Part shown: piece by piece, positions 32,270 through 44,613 of the stretch | Layout of the letters: each line of letters begins with the position of its first letter | How positions within the stretch are numbered: position 1 is the stretch's first letter | DNA from: Lepas anatifera | Taxonomy: Eukaryota; Arthropoda; Thecostraca; Lepadidae | NCBI GenBank assembly: GCA_034440635.1 | Contig: JAOTON010001031.1 | Span: forward strand, 620,001 to 684,000 | Direction of reading: 5' to 3' | DNA: 64,000 nt | Position numbers and translations under genes: made by a program | The notes under the pieces: model-generated | Seen by the model: only the letters and a program-made list of their open reading frames with translations | Told to the model about the DNA's origin: nothing | Database searches by the model: none

Positions 32270-32669
32270 ACTGGCTGGACAGCCCTCGGAAAGTCATGTT
32301 GAGCTCTCCTGCCTTCGTACCCAGCCCAAAGTGGTGCAGTCGAATGCCATGCCCGCTGTATGCTCCTTTGCAATGTTCGTTCACACCGAGGCGATCCTGA
32401 TGACATTGCTCTGCAGCGAGGAGGAGGAAGTTCGTCTTTGTCAAAATCATATCCAGAAGGAGAACACCTCCCTCAGGCTGCGGATCATGTCCTGCCTCAA
32501 CACACAGGCGTCTGACCTCAACACTATAATCGGCCGTGAAGTCACCACCGAGTTTATCATGGCCTGCAGCTTGACCAAGTTCAAGTCGCTAGAGTTCATG
32601 GGGAAGCACATGAAGGTAGAGTACTTCCTCTGCTGCCCACACATAGGCCATAGAGAGAGCTGTAAATGA
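32270..32669 (+). pseudogene. Transposon-associated protein fragment (CHTQ family), plus copy
   Basis: In one frame: MPAVCSFAMFVHTEAILMTL, NTSLRLRIMSCLNTQ, IIGREVTTEFIMACSLTKFK and KHMKVEYFLC. It is collinear with the minus copy at 32095-31647 and in head-to-head orientation, but clearly diverged (CHTQ became CCPH). It is open for about 156 codons yet lacks the conserved end. Confidence 0.5.
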
Positions 32670-32798
32670 AGTGACAGCTGGAGCCAGTTCAGTTTGCAAT
32701 GCTGAGAGGAGGGATGGATTTATTTGTCAAAGGGTATAGCACATCGAACTGGTGCTCAGGATCAAAGCTGGACCTCATCGACATAATAACAATAATTT

Positions 32799-32995
32799 TT
32801 GGGGCTTATCGACACACGAACTACCAGGGTTATATGGCGTCACCAACTCTTTCCCTGTTGGAGGGGTTTCTTGGGAGTAAAATTGCTCCTTGCTCAAGGA
32901 ATCTACCTGCTGGGGTCCTCTGAGCTAAACCGGGCCCCTAAGTTAATCTGGCACCCTGTGCGAATCTGGGGCTCCCTGTGCTGAACTTCTAGGTC
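32799..32995 (-). repeat. SINE tail plus transplanted array fragment
   Basis: 32820-32900 resembles the 3' body of the 3021 SINE in reverse (ACCAGGGTTATATGGCGTCA, CCCTGTTGGAGGGG). 32912-32992 nearly repeats 30425-30505 of the GGGCCCCTGAGCT array. Confidence 0.55.
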
Positions 32996-33167
32996 CGGGA
33001 TAGCTAAACCCGAGTCGGCCGCGTGGAAAGCAAGGTTGCTAATCACTATGATACCATGCCCACACCTCCTCGGCATCACAAAGCTGGCCATCAAGTACAT
33101 TGCACTTGCAGTCATACTGGAACTCTGCATCTTAGGCATCAAATAATAGCTTGGCAGATTTAGGGTT

Positions 33168-34341
33168 GCGGACCAAAGTACGTAAGGAAGAAGTTCGTAT
33201 GCCTAAAGTACGTACGCAGAAGGACGTATGGCTAAAGTACGTAGAGATAAAGTACGTACGTGTATAATAATCGTAATGGAAAAAGTTCGTATGGAAAAGT
33301 TCGTACGGGTTAAAGTACCTAGGGGGAGGGCATTCCACGACATTTCAGCACAGGCCTTACACACTTGTCTCAGATTTTCTTTAAAAAATATGAGTATAGG
33401 GTTATCGGCAGAGGTCACATAGAAGAACTGACGCATAGAGGAACTGAGGTCTGCATGGGACGCTTTTTCAGCTTCCATCCCGTTCTCTTCAGTTTTTTTC
33501 TGTTCCAATCCATTCCATCCCTAAAATGTCAATAAATTCCGTCCCATTCCGTCTCATTCCATCATGTTCCCTTGAAATCTGGCCGAAATTTTGTTCCATT
33601 CTGCCATGTTCCTTATGAGCCCTGGGAAATTTCGTCCCATTCCATTCGATTTCTGCAAAATCCTATCCCATTGCGTTCCATTCCTATTTCATGCAGACCT
33701 CTGGTGACCAATCCAGCTCGCAAGCGCCAATCTCTACTACATCGTACGATGACACTGGTGGCGCACTAGAACAACAGCCTACGCAAGTCTGGCCTTTCCC
33801 CAGTGCGGTCAAATTCTCTCGGCAGAAAAAATTTCCGAGTTTTAATACCAACGGAATCTAAATATCACAGGCTTCATTGTTTCCAAAGAGGATGCATAAA
33901 ACAGAATCTGAACTAAAAAATGTGTTTCAAAGGGCTCATATGGTCAACGGAACACGACACTTTCACGGAGTAACCCAACAAAACGATGATAATTTCAGAG
34001 TTCGTAAATTTCTAACGGGGAGGACAGAACTGTCGTGATCATACGGGAAGAAGTTTTAAGGTATCATGACAGGAATGTGCAGTTTTCCTTACGTACTTTT
34101 GGCATATGAGTTTTATACCCCTACGTTCACTTGTTACGTATTTTTGCATACGTACTTTTGGCATACGAGTTTTATACCCTATGTAAATTTGTTTACGAAC
34201 TTCTACGTACGTAGGTACTTTTGCGCACGTACTTTTGTCATACGAGTTTTATACCCTACGTACATATATTTGCTTACGAGCTTATGCGTGCGAAGTTTAT
34301 CTATACGTACTTTAGCCGTACGAACTTTGGTCCGTAAATGC
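33168..34341. mobile_element. Foldback-like element with AAAGTACGTA sub-repeats in both arms
   Basis: The left arm (33168-33330) begins GCGGACCAAAGTACGTA and repeats AAAGTACGTA/AAGTTCGTA about ten times. The right arm (about 34080-34341) carries the complement (CGTACTTT/CGAACTT) and ends ACTTTGGTCCGTAAATGCGG. Between lie unrelated sequence and an ATTCC-rich patch (about 33475-33690). No transposase is visible. Long inverted arms with internal sub-repeats recall foldback transposons; the superfamily is unknown. Confidence 0.6.
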
Positions 34342-34839
34342 GGATTTATTGTGATCAGCCTTTACCTAAATCAATCTATGTAAAGAAGGAATCCGTAATA
34401 ACCTAAATAAATGTTCCCATTTTTGTCATTAAATAAGTAAAATACAAGTTGATTAGGCATAGCGAAGTAAGGCTATTTGATATCAAAACATTGTTTGTAG
34501 TTTTCTTAACAGTTTTTAATTTTGTGAATATGATGAAAAGGCCCTAAACATCTGTAGGTAAATTTAAAAAATGTGTTCGTGGTAAGAAATGATTAAAATC
34601 CTCTAAAAGAGCTTACAAATGTATTTCTTATTTGAAATAGATATGGATAAAACGCCCAAAACATATTTTTGGGCTTTTTATTATAATTTATTAGATCATA
34701 ATAAGTAACCTCGAAATCATAGGGCAAAATTTAATTTCTCAATTTTTCATATATTGAAAACCTAGTGTGCATGCGTGCCTTATTAAAACCAAACGAGCTA
34801 TCAAAAATTGTTCATAATTATGGGCCCCTTGGGTTGGGC
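34342..34839. other. AT-rich, nothing recognised
   Basis: No gene, RNA or repeat can be supported here. Confidence 0.4.
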
Positions 34840-34847
34840 CCCCTTGA

Positions 34848-35078
34848 CATAGGCGGATCCAGGGGGCAGGGGGCACGTGCCCCCGATCGATCCTCGGCGC
34901 CCCTGAAAGGTCGATGGCGCCCCCTGAAATGTCGCTTCCCCCCCCAGGATACGAAGTCGGCGCCCACCGATAGGATTTGGGCCCACCTGATAGGTTTTGC
35001 CGGTCTAAGTGGCGCCCCTGGTCCAGATGGCGCCCCCGGAAGGTGCCCTCTCCGATCGGCAATCCTGGATCGCCTATG
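34848..35078 (+). mobile_element. hAT-type MITE with perfect 8-bp target duplication
   Basis: The ends are CATAGGCGGATCCAGG and TCCTGGATCGCCTATG. CCCCTTGA stands directly on both sides (34840-34847 and 35079-35086). An 8-bp duplication and GGATCCAGG-type ends are typical of hAT transposons. At 231 bp it is non-coding. It is the best-preserved of four copies here (with 13624, 23165 and 57103). Confidence 0.85.
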
Positions 35079-35399
35079 CCCCTTGAGGTGGGCCCCCTCT
35101 AAGGTTGGCCCCCCACTTTTCAAACCGTTCCTACGCCCCTGTGTAGTGGTGCTCATTGGAAATTATTTGGTGGCGTCATCCCTAGCAGATGGATGCAGAC
35201 TGAACAATTTATAAAATGGCCGGCGAGGCCAGAAAATTGTAGCCCTGCGGATGGTGCTGGAACATTTCGCACATTATCAAAATGCCGTCGGAAGGTAACA
35301 GAACGCTTTTTTTCATTTATTTTATGTTTTCAGAGCCACTCCCAGCGGGCACTTTTCCAAATTACAGTGAGAATTGGCGTGAGTGTTTAAATGACCTCT

Positions 35400-35520
35400 C
35401 TGCCGGGCCAGATGGGACACGAAAGACTGTCTGCCGCCGTTGGGGTTGAACCCACGTTAATTCATACTGCCGATCTAAACGCAGGCAATGAAGCTACTAG
35501 GCCACCCCACCCCGTTAGAA
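35400..35520 (-). repeat. tRNA-like SINE remnant
   Basis: On the minus strand GGTGGCCTAGTAGCTTCATT is A-box-like and GTGGGTTCAACCCC is B-box-like, about 50 bases apart, as in a decayed tRNA or SINE head. The cloverleaf does not close. The 35521-36635 region has no recognised feature. Confidence 0.4.
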
Positions 35521-36635
35521 GAACGGACACGGCTTTTGGAACCCAACGGAATGACCTTTGGTACGGAAACGGCTGTTCTTAGATTATAATTATTAGTTTC
35601 GATTAGCCTATCAAAAGTTTCGATAGCGTTAATTGACGGTTCGTTAGCGTTGGTTCCCAACCTTTCCTTTCCCTTCCTCGCACCAACCCTTGGTCGGTTT
35701 AGAAGCGAAAGCTAGAACGCATGTGGATTAGATATAAAAGCATGCTTCAAACGCTAGCCGAGCGTGATGCAATTTAAGAGCAGTTTCAAAGATTTGCCTT
35801 GGTATCCAGGCAGAGGCGGGTCCAGGACAACATTTGGGGGGACTCGAGCCCCCCCCACCATCACCACGGAACAGCCTCTGGCTATGCATTAACTATAGGT
35901 ACTCTGACATTTCGGGCGGGACTTGAGCCCCCTTGTATCTACCACCGTGTCTAAGCAGTACGTAGCCTGATTGTATAAATATAACTTCTCCATATTCAAG
36001 AGTTGAAATTGCATCCAAATGAGCTTAATACATTCAGTACTTAGAATTTAGCTTTATATATGGGCTGTATGGTCGGGTCTCAGTGGTCAATCATGGTCAC
36101 ACTAGGTCAGTAAATATCCTTGTGGCGACCTCAAGAACCTCTGCGTAAGTGGCACGTCTAGTTCAGACCAGCTTTAAATCTCAGCGCCTTACTAATTCAT
36201 TTCCTGGGCACCTCTCTTGATACCACTCAAACACCCATAAGAACGATAGGCGAGCTTGGACCCTGAGCTGTTCAGGGGCTGAGCTTTTCCCCACCCAGCT
36301 CCCATGAAACTAGTCCGGAAAAAATCAAATTTTGTGTTAATAAATCCGAAACTAGACAGATTTTTGGGTCATGAGGGTTCAATTTTGACCGAAAATTCAT
36401 TTTGGTTCCACAACGCATAATGTATAGAGAAAAATACTTTTTGCTAGGCTTCACCGTTAATGTTGGACTGAGCTGTGATGTCATTTCCTGTCCCAGTTTG
36501 AACAAGTTAGGCACTGCTCGAAAGCTGAGTTCTTCAAGTCTTAGGCGTCACCGAGTTGATAAGGTTGATAGCGGGAAAACTGAAAACCATAAACCAATTT
36601 TCTAGCCAATAGATACAACGCTTTCAAAATACGTA

Positions 36636-36800
36636 TAATAGTTGTTGGGGATTTAACGATGCACCAGCTGCCAAGGTTATATATCGTCCCGAACTCTCAC
36701 CATGCTAGGAGGAAATTGGAGATCAGATCGACTTATTTAGAGGCTCTGCCGGGACTTGAACCCAGGAGCAGTGGTTTTGGAGACATGAACGCTATCTGCT
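36636..36800 (-). repeat. tRNA-derived SINE (3021 family), minus copy
   Basis: On the minus strand GGGAGCAGATAGCGTTCATG leads to CTGGGTTCAAGTCCCGGC (B box), then GTGAGAGTTCGGGACGATAT and the tail GCATCGTTAAATCCCCAACA. The tail preserves the TTAA that was the insertion site in the 4156 event. Confidence 0.65.
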
Positions 36801-39100
36801 CCCATCGCCCTTTAAAGATCCTTAACATTTACTCTGATATTCAAAAACGATTCAGATTCGAGATCTGGCCTAATAGCTTTGCTAAAAAAGCATTGCCAAA
36901 CACACTTTATGAACTTTGTTTTCACAAAATGTGCTGCTACAGTACTATCGGCACCCCTACACCACAAACCCATGTACCGGTGCACACGCACAGAATGGCC
37001 CGCACCTGCCCCCGTCCCCTCCCTCTCTCTTACAAACTCCATCACTTCCAACCACCGCCAACAGCCCAGCATGTAGGCATTTTAATCCGCCGCGCTACCC
37101 CTCCCCACCGAGGCTGTGACTAACCCGGCCAGCCGAGTCCGAACCGTGACCCCGCTCACCTCTGTGCCCCGCGGGCAAACGGCTGCTGGCGGACGGCGGC
37201 CGCTGATTGGTGGAGGCGCGTTCAGTCGCTTTGAGAGAAATTCATGGATAGTATTGCAATGAAAATTATATCAACACAAATTATGCATGTCTAAATATAT
37301 GTCGAATGTCGTTTTTAGGAATTCCGAGTCATAAGTTTTTTCCTGTCGGCTTGTCTAGCTGCTCATCACCCAAGACTTCTCTCCGTTGGAGATGAGACGG
37401 TGGCCGAATTCGCTGAAGTGAAGCCTCTAGACGAGTTTCTCAGTAAAGATGGAGGGCCCCCGGCCCGAAGGTAATCAATGTAGGAGAGGGGGCGTTTGCG
37501 GCATAAAACCAACAAATGTTCCAAAGCGCAAACACTGAGGCACTATCAAAAGAAATATACGATCAATGGAAGCACCACTGGTGATCAGGGGGTCCAAAGG
37601 GCCATGACCCCTCCAAGGCCTAAAATAGCTCTTTAGGCCCCTCCAAAGGACAATTTTGCGGTTTTTTTGAAAGTTCTATGTTTTTGGATTTTTCAATCTA
37701 TCCCTCCAAACGTAATGATGATGGGATTGTTCCGGCCGTCGAATAAGGATATCCTATGGGGGAGCGCCTGTCCAGCCCTCCAACGTCGGTTTGGCCTCCA
37801 AAACTGCTCCTGGACCCGCCAATGGGAAGCACACACTGCTTGCTGCCGTATGATGGGGACGGCGGAAGCTTTATCGGGGCCTAAAACATTGCTGATGTTG
37901 TTTCCACCGCCTTTCTGAGGCTGTCTTGCGAAACCTAGAACTATATGCCGAAACCCCAAACCCGTAGGTAGGAAAACTTGTTCGTCTTAGGAGGGCATTG
38001 TCAATGAATTAGTCAGACTACTTGAATAAGTTCTAGTGGGGCAGGGGGCGTCGCCACGGGTTGTTATGGGGGACGCTGACCTAGCTCTGATAACCGCAGT
38101 GGGGGGAGGGGGCGAGTGGCAGGTGAAGCCAAACCCAACAGTAGTCCGGGAGGGCACTGTGCAGGCAGTTCACCTAAAACGAAATTCGAAACTTTTGTAT
38201 AGTTACACGTAAATAGGCATACAAAGGTGAAGGTTCTTGATCGCTGGGTTCACCATTGGCGGTTGGGGGCAACCGTCCCTAGTTTGGCGGTTGGGATAAG
38301 GGGGGGCGATCCCCCATCCCTTAACTGCTTTGGACCCTACTGGTAATTGAATTGCCTTTTACTGCGATCCATACTAATGAGCCAGGCTGAGATATCGATT
38401 AAAAGCTTCAGGGGTGGTTTCAGACGTTCAGAGGAGTTTTTTCAGATTTTTGGGGTTGCTCATACTCCCCTTAAATAAGTTTCACGCCTGCCTGATGCGA
38501 CTGGGAAGTGAAGCGCTATAAGAATGTACAACAGAAGACACAGTTCTTAAGCTTTCTGGTTCATCTGCCGTGTAGTGTTCCGTAAGTTTAACAAATATTG
38601 CTGTGATGGAAATTCTGATTGCAGTTATAGAGAAAAAGTGGAGTGCATGCACTTCATCCACCACTTCAAGGCGTTTTTTCATACAAAATAGAACTATTTT
38701 TGGTCCCTATTCTCTCCCGATGGTTCTCAGCCTTTCCAATGTTCCTCCACTGGGAACCAGGAAAATCCGAAGGGCCGACGAGCTATTTCTGGATACCTGA
38801 TGGTCTGTTCTCTTTTCGGAAATGACATTTGTGCCCTTTGCTGAAAGCCATTATGGACTCTTAGCAATGTTTTTGTGTAAGGTAGGTATTCCAGGAAACT
38901 GTCCGATAAGGCAAACAGAAGTTTTCTTTAGACTGTATGAATGCGTTCCCATGAGCCCTGATGGCGCAATTTTCCTTATTTGGAGCCCAGTACAAAATTG
39001 AGGAACAACTCATTGCCACATCGGCTTGCTCCTGCACAATAGTTGTTTATTTAGTTCCTCTGACCACTTACTCTATCTGTCAAAGAAACTACACAGTGGC
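36801..39100. other. No recognised gene
   Basis: There are open frames to ~154 codons (36659-37123) but with no domain, and the first part overlaps the SINE. A GC-rich patch with ATTGG lies at 37160-37215. Otherwise unassigned. Confidence 0.4.
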
Positions 39101-39107
39101 TATCCGG

Positions 39108-39230
39108 AAATAGTGCTCGCTGAAACGTCGTAAAATGGAGCCCGCCAGAGCATAGCAAAATAGTGCACACCGGAGTAAAACCAAATAGTGCACACCGGAG
39201 CATAGCAAAATGGTGCCCGCTGGAGCCTAA
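39108..39230 (+). repeat. Short tandem repeat, AAATAGTGCACACCGGAG type
   Basis: About four diverged copies of a ~25-32-bp unit containing AAATAGTGCACACCGGAG. The 39231-39970 stretch has nothing recognisable. Confidence 0.6.
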
Positions 39231-39970
39231 CATCGAATCCGGCAAGCTTTTAGCAACTCCGACTTCAACTAGTGAAAACTAATGTCACTTATATTGGCTC
39301 CGAATAATAAGCTGGCTCGAAAACTAGGGTAAACTATGCATGAATATATTTGCATCGTCTTTTCTTAAATCTAAGCGAGTCAATGTCGGCTCCCCCGGTC
39401 TCCCATGTGCTATCTGTATTCACAGAAAACAACGATGAACCAACAAAAAGTGAGGCTGCCATCAACAGGCTTCCTTCAATCTTCGCTGACTTGCGCCGGA
39501 TTGCGGACAAATTCCACCAGTTTTACCACAGTCATTGGCTTATGACCGTCGGTGATCTGATCACGTGTTAAACTCGTGACGCGCCAGAGAAGATAGGGGA
39601 CCTGGCCTGGCACTGTTTGCTTGTTATCACATTCTTCGGCATTCGGTGCGCCGGCATTACAGCTGATAGAGAACAAACAGGGGCTGCGTTTAGAGGTTAG
39701 AGACACTGTGCTACTGCCAACCTCTTAGAAAAAAATAAATCAAAGCCAGTATAGGATCAATCTTATCTCAGTGTAGTCATCAGGCAGAGAAAACAAGGCT
39801 CATGAAGGAAGGAACAGTGAACAGAGAACACAAAGACCATAATGACTGCATTGTTGGTACTAACCTAAATGGACACAAACGCAGTTATCTGGGATAGAGG
39901 AAAGCATATCTAAAATCTAGAAAATAACATAGGTACATATATGCATAAAACTAATACTCATCAGTCTATA

Positions 39971-40193
39971 TTAACAGCATTTGCAGCCAATTATACATCG
40001 ATTACACGTTTTTTTTGCGGCGTAGCAGAGTATATACACTGTTTCCTTCTCCACTGCCTCCGCCGACAATGCCTTTACGGAGACATCGTTAATGTGACAC
40101 CAACGAGCCTCGGTCAGGCACCAGAAGGCAGTGTAGTGGCCGGTCTGGGCGCTGTAGTGGTGCTCCACCACTGCGTAAAGGTCATGCATTACA
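39971..40193 (-). CDS. Ubiquitin-specific protease (USP), terminal exon
   Basis: The acceptor CTTATTTTCAG is followed by V-MHDLYAVVEHHYSAQ, TGHYTAFWCLTEARWCHIND and VSVKALSAEAVEKETVYILC-YAAKK, then a TAA at 39971-39973. This is the catalytic His box (GHYTAF) and the ND box of a C19 deubiquitinase, which removes ubiquitin by Cys/His/Asp chemistry. The exon is intact and starts with one base completing a codon. I did not find its Cys-box exons upstream (toward higher coordinates), so the gene may be long, or this may be a lone exon. A related USP lies at 59274-61300. Confidence 0.8.
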
Positions 40194-42595
40194 CTGAAAA
40201 TAAGGTAATGGTGAGCCTCATTATTGATCTAGTAGATGAATCACTTATTTAAGCAGTGTTTCCGAGATCACAATGTTGTTTTCTATACCTTGGGATAGTT
40301 TATGTTTAGATCAATTTCTAAACAATCTCAAAAGCGTTTTTCAGTGTGTAGGTCGCCAGAGATCTGAGGAGGTCTGGTGGCCATTCAGCTGAGGCTAAGG
40401 ATGCTTAGAGGAAAGGGACATAAGCCAATGAATTAAACATTTTATATCCTGCTCATTTATTCTCCTCTGAACTGGAATTGGTTGAGTCTCTTAGTCTCTA
40501 AGCAGATTCGCTTCCTCTTAACTTAGGAGTCCTAAGCTATGAACAGACGAGTGCCTCATCTTTGGTCCACTCATTTACTTCCAGATTAAAACTGGTTGAT
40601 AACATTATCTCTCGTCCATTCAGTTTATTCCCAACTAAGCGCGTGTATGTACCTGGTACAATATAAGAATTGGTATCTGCTGTTCGTGTTGTGCTTTGGG
40701 GATAGCTATTTCCACTTGGGTTGGACTCAGCAGACCTTTTACTAGGAAATGCTGCTGTTTGTGGCGAATGGCTGGTCCGTTTTGAGGCAAATCAATAATC
40801 CTCATGATTACCTCTTATCGCGGTATCGAAATTTATTGTAGGATTTTGCTGGAGCAAATATGACCTGACTACAAATCTGTAGACTTCGATCATTTCGTTA
40901 CGTAACGCACAAGAGGCGATATTTAGTTCCACAAACTAACGTTTGACCTTGATCCATGGCCCTTGACCCTTTTCCGATACAAATTTTGTATCGGAAAATT
41001 TTCAGTCTTACAACGGGAGGTGAACAAGACAATACGACGACTTCATGACAAGAAAAGTGAGAACACAGTACGCACTGAAAACTGAATTGCAGGGACTTGG
41101 GAACCGGGTGTAGCTGCCCCCCCCACTTTACCACCGTGGGGGCGTTGCCCACCTCCACAACTTTCGGGAGAATTTTTTAAGCACCCCACGCCGGCTGAAT
41201 TAATATGTTTCAAGGTAAAATGTTTATTCATAAATTCACGTGCAGTTTCTGTGCCACGGACTGCTGCTCCCGTTGTCTTGCCGTACTTGTGATATTTGTC
41301 AACTGATTGCTCACTCACCAGTGCGGCTGCGTTTACTGCGGGTGGCTCTGCTGATGCAATCCGCTGCTTTGCGGATCTTAGGACGGTCAATAAAAATGGC
41401 GGAGGTAATTTGGTATCCCACTTTTGTATGTATGGCTACTTCGGTTGTTCCGCTGTCGAGTGAACTCAGTTCTACTGCAGTCTTGAGAATAAATTCAAAC
41501 TCGTCTGACTTACAGACATTTGATAATATGTTGTGTTCTCTTTTTCCTGGCACCAGTTTTCTCTCTAAAATTTTAGATATGGATAATTTATGGCTGTTTG
41601 TGGGTACCTGGTATGGATATGTTTCAGGAATAGGTTATTCAACCTAGAAACATAAGAGAGCATATATTTTGCGGAAAGTAAGGGATGTATAGAAATGAGC
41701 TGATAGATCCGCCACGTACTCTTATGCGCGATTAGTCAGTGGGCGGGAAACTTAGGCGTTAACAAGATATTAAACAGTTCACACGCAAATCTAAAGAGGG
41801 TAGTTAATTCGCTAAGGTTATCCAAATAGGGATAGCATGAATTAACATGGGCTGAACTCCTGCACCAGTAGGCACGTTCTGTAAAGATGCAGATACATTT
41901 ATTGAGATACAAAGACATTACAGAAATAACGTTAAGATTGGCGCAAAGGCCGCAATGGGCTTAGGTCTTGGCCGTCTTAGCGCTGCTCTCATGATAATTA
42001 TAACAAATACATAGATTCACTCATACACACATACACACCCAAAAGAAACAAAGGAACTATACGCACATTCAAAGCATACGTTCAATATAAAATAGTTCCG
42101 GACCAGCCGATTTCATGGCGCTCCTCCGATGGCGACAGCCATGGACAGAAGCCTGCCGGAAGTGCCCACCAACAGGCCAGCACACGCGGCCGTGTCAGCC
42201 AGCGTCCTGTTACCGCTCCGCAAATCTCAAGAGAATCGTCGTGTTTTGATAAGAAGGTTATGGAGTACTTAATAAAAAGGTTATGGAGTACTCTGGCCAC
42301 TGCTCGTGTGAGCCGGTGAGACAGGGATATTACATGGGCTGGACTTTTAAACACAAATTTTACTTGAATTCTCGGCGTCTCAGTTCTGGGATACGATACG
42401 AGTCTCGGCCGGGACTTTGCCGACACAAACCAGATACACGCTGGGACCAATGTGGATAGGATAATGTGAGAATGCTGGTCGAGTCTTATATTTCATGGCA
42501 GAGTATCTGCTTTATTTCAGGCATATCTGTACATAAAAGCAATGCCAATAAATCAGAATGAAAACACTCGAACTGACAACTTGTAAATCTTGTCA
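40194..42595. other. Region upstream of the USP exon; no exon identified
   Basis: A minus-strand stretch at 41553-41311, continuing out of frame to about 41170, looks protein-like (SDEFEFILKTAVELSSL, then SVDKYHKYGKTTGAAV), but I do not recognise it. A 122-codon minus frame (42450-42082) is also unrecognised. Neither shows USP motifs. Confidence 0.35.
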
Positions 42596-43594
42596 TTAAC
42601 ACGCACATTTACGGAGGGGGTACCCACCCCCTCGGGGTTTCTGGAGATATAATAAAAGCTGCAGCGCTTAGCGCCGCTGCACTTGGTACACATTTTCTCT
42701 GATCATTTTTTACACTTTTAGTCAAAATTTTAAGGTTGGATAATATCAGGTCAGGTCACCAGTGCAGGTCAGGTGACCTCACCTAAAAAACATTTTAAGA
42801 TGACATAAGTCTAAACAAGGTGAACCTATCCCATTGAAACTTATCACATAATGGACCCACCGAGTTGTATAAAAATATTCTGGCAATTTTGATATTGATG
42901 GCCTAAGGTCACGTACGAACCATGGCCTTCCCATCGGAAATACATAGGAAAAATAGTTTAAGCTGAATGACATTTCTGACATTTCATCATCTGACCTAGT
43001 ATCGCCATTATGGACATAAATTGCCTCGCGATAATAATCCAAATGTAATGGTATCAAATAAGCCCTTTATCATCATTTCCAGCAAAGTTATCGACCCAAG
43101 TCTGAAAGCCTGTTTTAGTGGTCCCATATGATCTCTCAGGGGTTACACCGGTCCAAACTCGCATCATGAACCTGGAAAGGGGCCTCGAAAATTACGATTT
43201 AGAGAGTAAGATGGTATTCTAAGCTGTATCTACTTGAATTCGCCCATTTCCCATTTTCCCAACGCATTTCAAATTTAGAAGTCATGATCCGTATCTGGCC
43301 CTAGGTCATCGATGTGAAAAATCCCGGAGAATACTTTGTAATATTTGGTGAGCCCATTGTGTGATACGAAGTTCAGTTGGATAGATAAACCCTGTTTTTA
43401 CTTATGCTATCTTAAACGTTTTAAGGTGAGGTCACTTGACCTGCATTAGTGACCTGACCTGAGATGACCCAACCTTAAAATGTTGGGAAAACTTTCTGAA
43501 TTGATCAAGTACGGCGGCGTTTTGCGCTGCCACTTTTTAGTGCCGCCAGAAAAACCCGGGGCGGTGTTCACACCCTCATCGGGGTGAGGTTTAA
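42596..43594. mobile_element. TTAA element F: foldback variant with two 'right' ends
   Basis: TTAA at 42596-42599 and 43591-43594. The left half (to about 43080) is the reverse complement of the right half of type A elements. From about 43300 on, the same right half occurs again in plus orientation (CCGGAGAATACTTTG, GGTGAGGTCACTTGACCTGC, GGCGGCG). So the element has two inverted copies of one end and no left end. Confidence 0.72.
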
Positions 43595-43671
43595 GACATT
43601 TGATCTTAACCCTCGCACTTACAGGGGTTGTTACAACCCCTAAGGTTTTCCAAGAATTGAAAACGAGCTTT

Positions 43672-44514
43672 TTAACACGCGCATTGACGGGGGTCTGAGC
43701 AACCTTCGCATTCGCGGGGGGCGGGTACCCGCCCCTAAGATCTCGAGAACCACGGTAGGTAGCGAAAAACCGTAAACGGCGTTGGGCTGCCCATCCACTT
43801 CTCCATCGAAAACATTTGAACTATTTTTTTGTCAGGTCACATTTAAGGTCACGAGAGGTCAAAACATGCCCGTCATAGGGATAACATGTAAAATTCAGTT
43901 TTTCGGGCATTACATCTGAACAAGTAAAGATAGAGCAAAACTACTTGAACTATATGAATCCTCTTAGCAAGCCGAATCGAATGATATATAATTTGACCTT
44001 GCTAGGTCAAAACAAGGATTTGACCTGACCTGAGGTCAGGTCAGGGTCAAATTATATAAAATGCATATCATTAGAACCGCAAAGCCCAGGCGAGTCTAAT
44101 GCAGCTAAAATAAATGCTCTATCACCATCCGTTACTGAGTTATTCCGTAAAAACCATTTTTCCCATGTATTTCCAATGGAGAGGTCATGCGTCGTACCTG
44201 ACCTTAGGTCATCGATATCAAAAATACCGGAACATATTTTAGAGAACTCGGTGGGGCCATTATGTGATATGAGTTTCAATCGGATAAGTTCACCCTGCTC
44301 CGACTTATGCTATCTTAAACTTTTTTTAGGTCGGGTCACTTGACCTGTACTGGTGACCTGACCTGAGATGACCTAACCTTAAAATTTTCACAGAAGCTGT
44401 AAAAATGATGAGGGAAAGGTATACCAAGTACGGCGGCGCTACGCGCCGCCGTTTTTCTATCTCCGAAAAACCCGAGGGGGGCGGGTACCCGCCCCCCGTC
44501 AATGCGCGTGTTAA
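43672..44514 (+). mobile_element. TTAA element, type A copy C
   Basis: TTAACACGCGCATTGACGGG at the left and CCCCCGTCAATGCGCGTG-TTAA at the right (TTAA 44511-44514). It is nearly identical to 8219-9066 across its length, including the AGGTCA cluster and the GGCGGCGC hairpin near 44430-44452. The high identity suggests recent spread. Non-coding. Confidence 0.88.
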
Positions 44515-44613
44515 GTTAGAGCGTTGAGCGTTTGCATAGCCTCAGGGGCATTCATTGCGCATGTTTTGCAAACAAATTTTTCCTAACTTTCCAGGTCACG
44601 AAGCTATGACCTC

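Noticed and set aside
37155..37215. Minus-strand promoter and first exon (CCAAT at 37206-37210, donor-like GAG|GTGAGC at 37160/37159)
   Set aside because: The CCAAT lies only ~46 bases from the donor, and no downstream exon could be linked.
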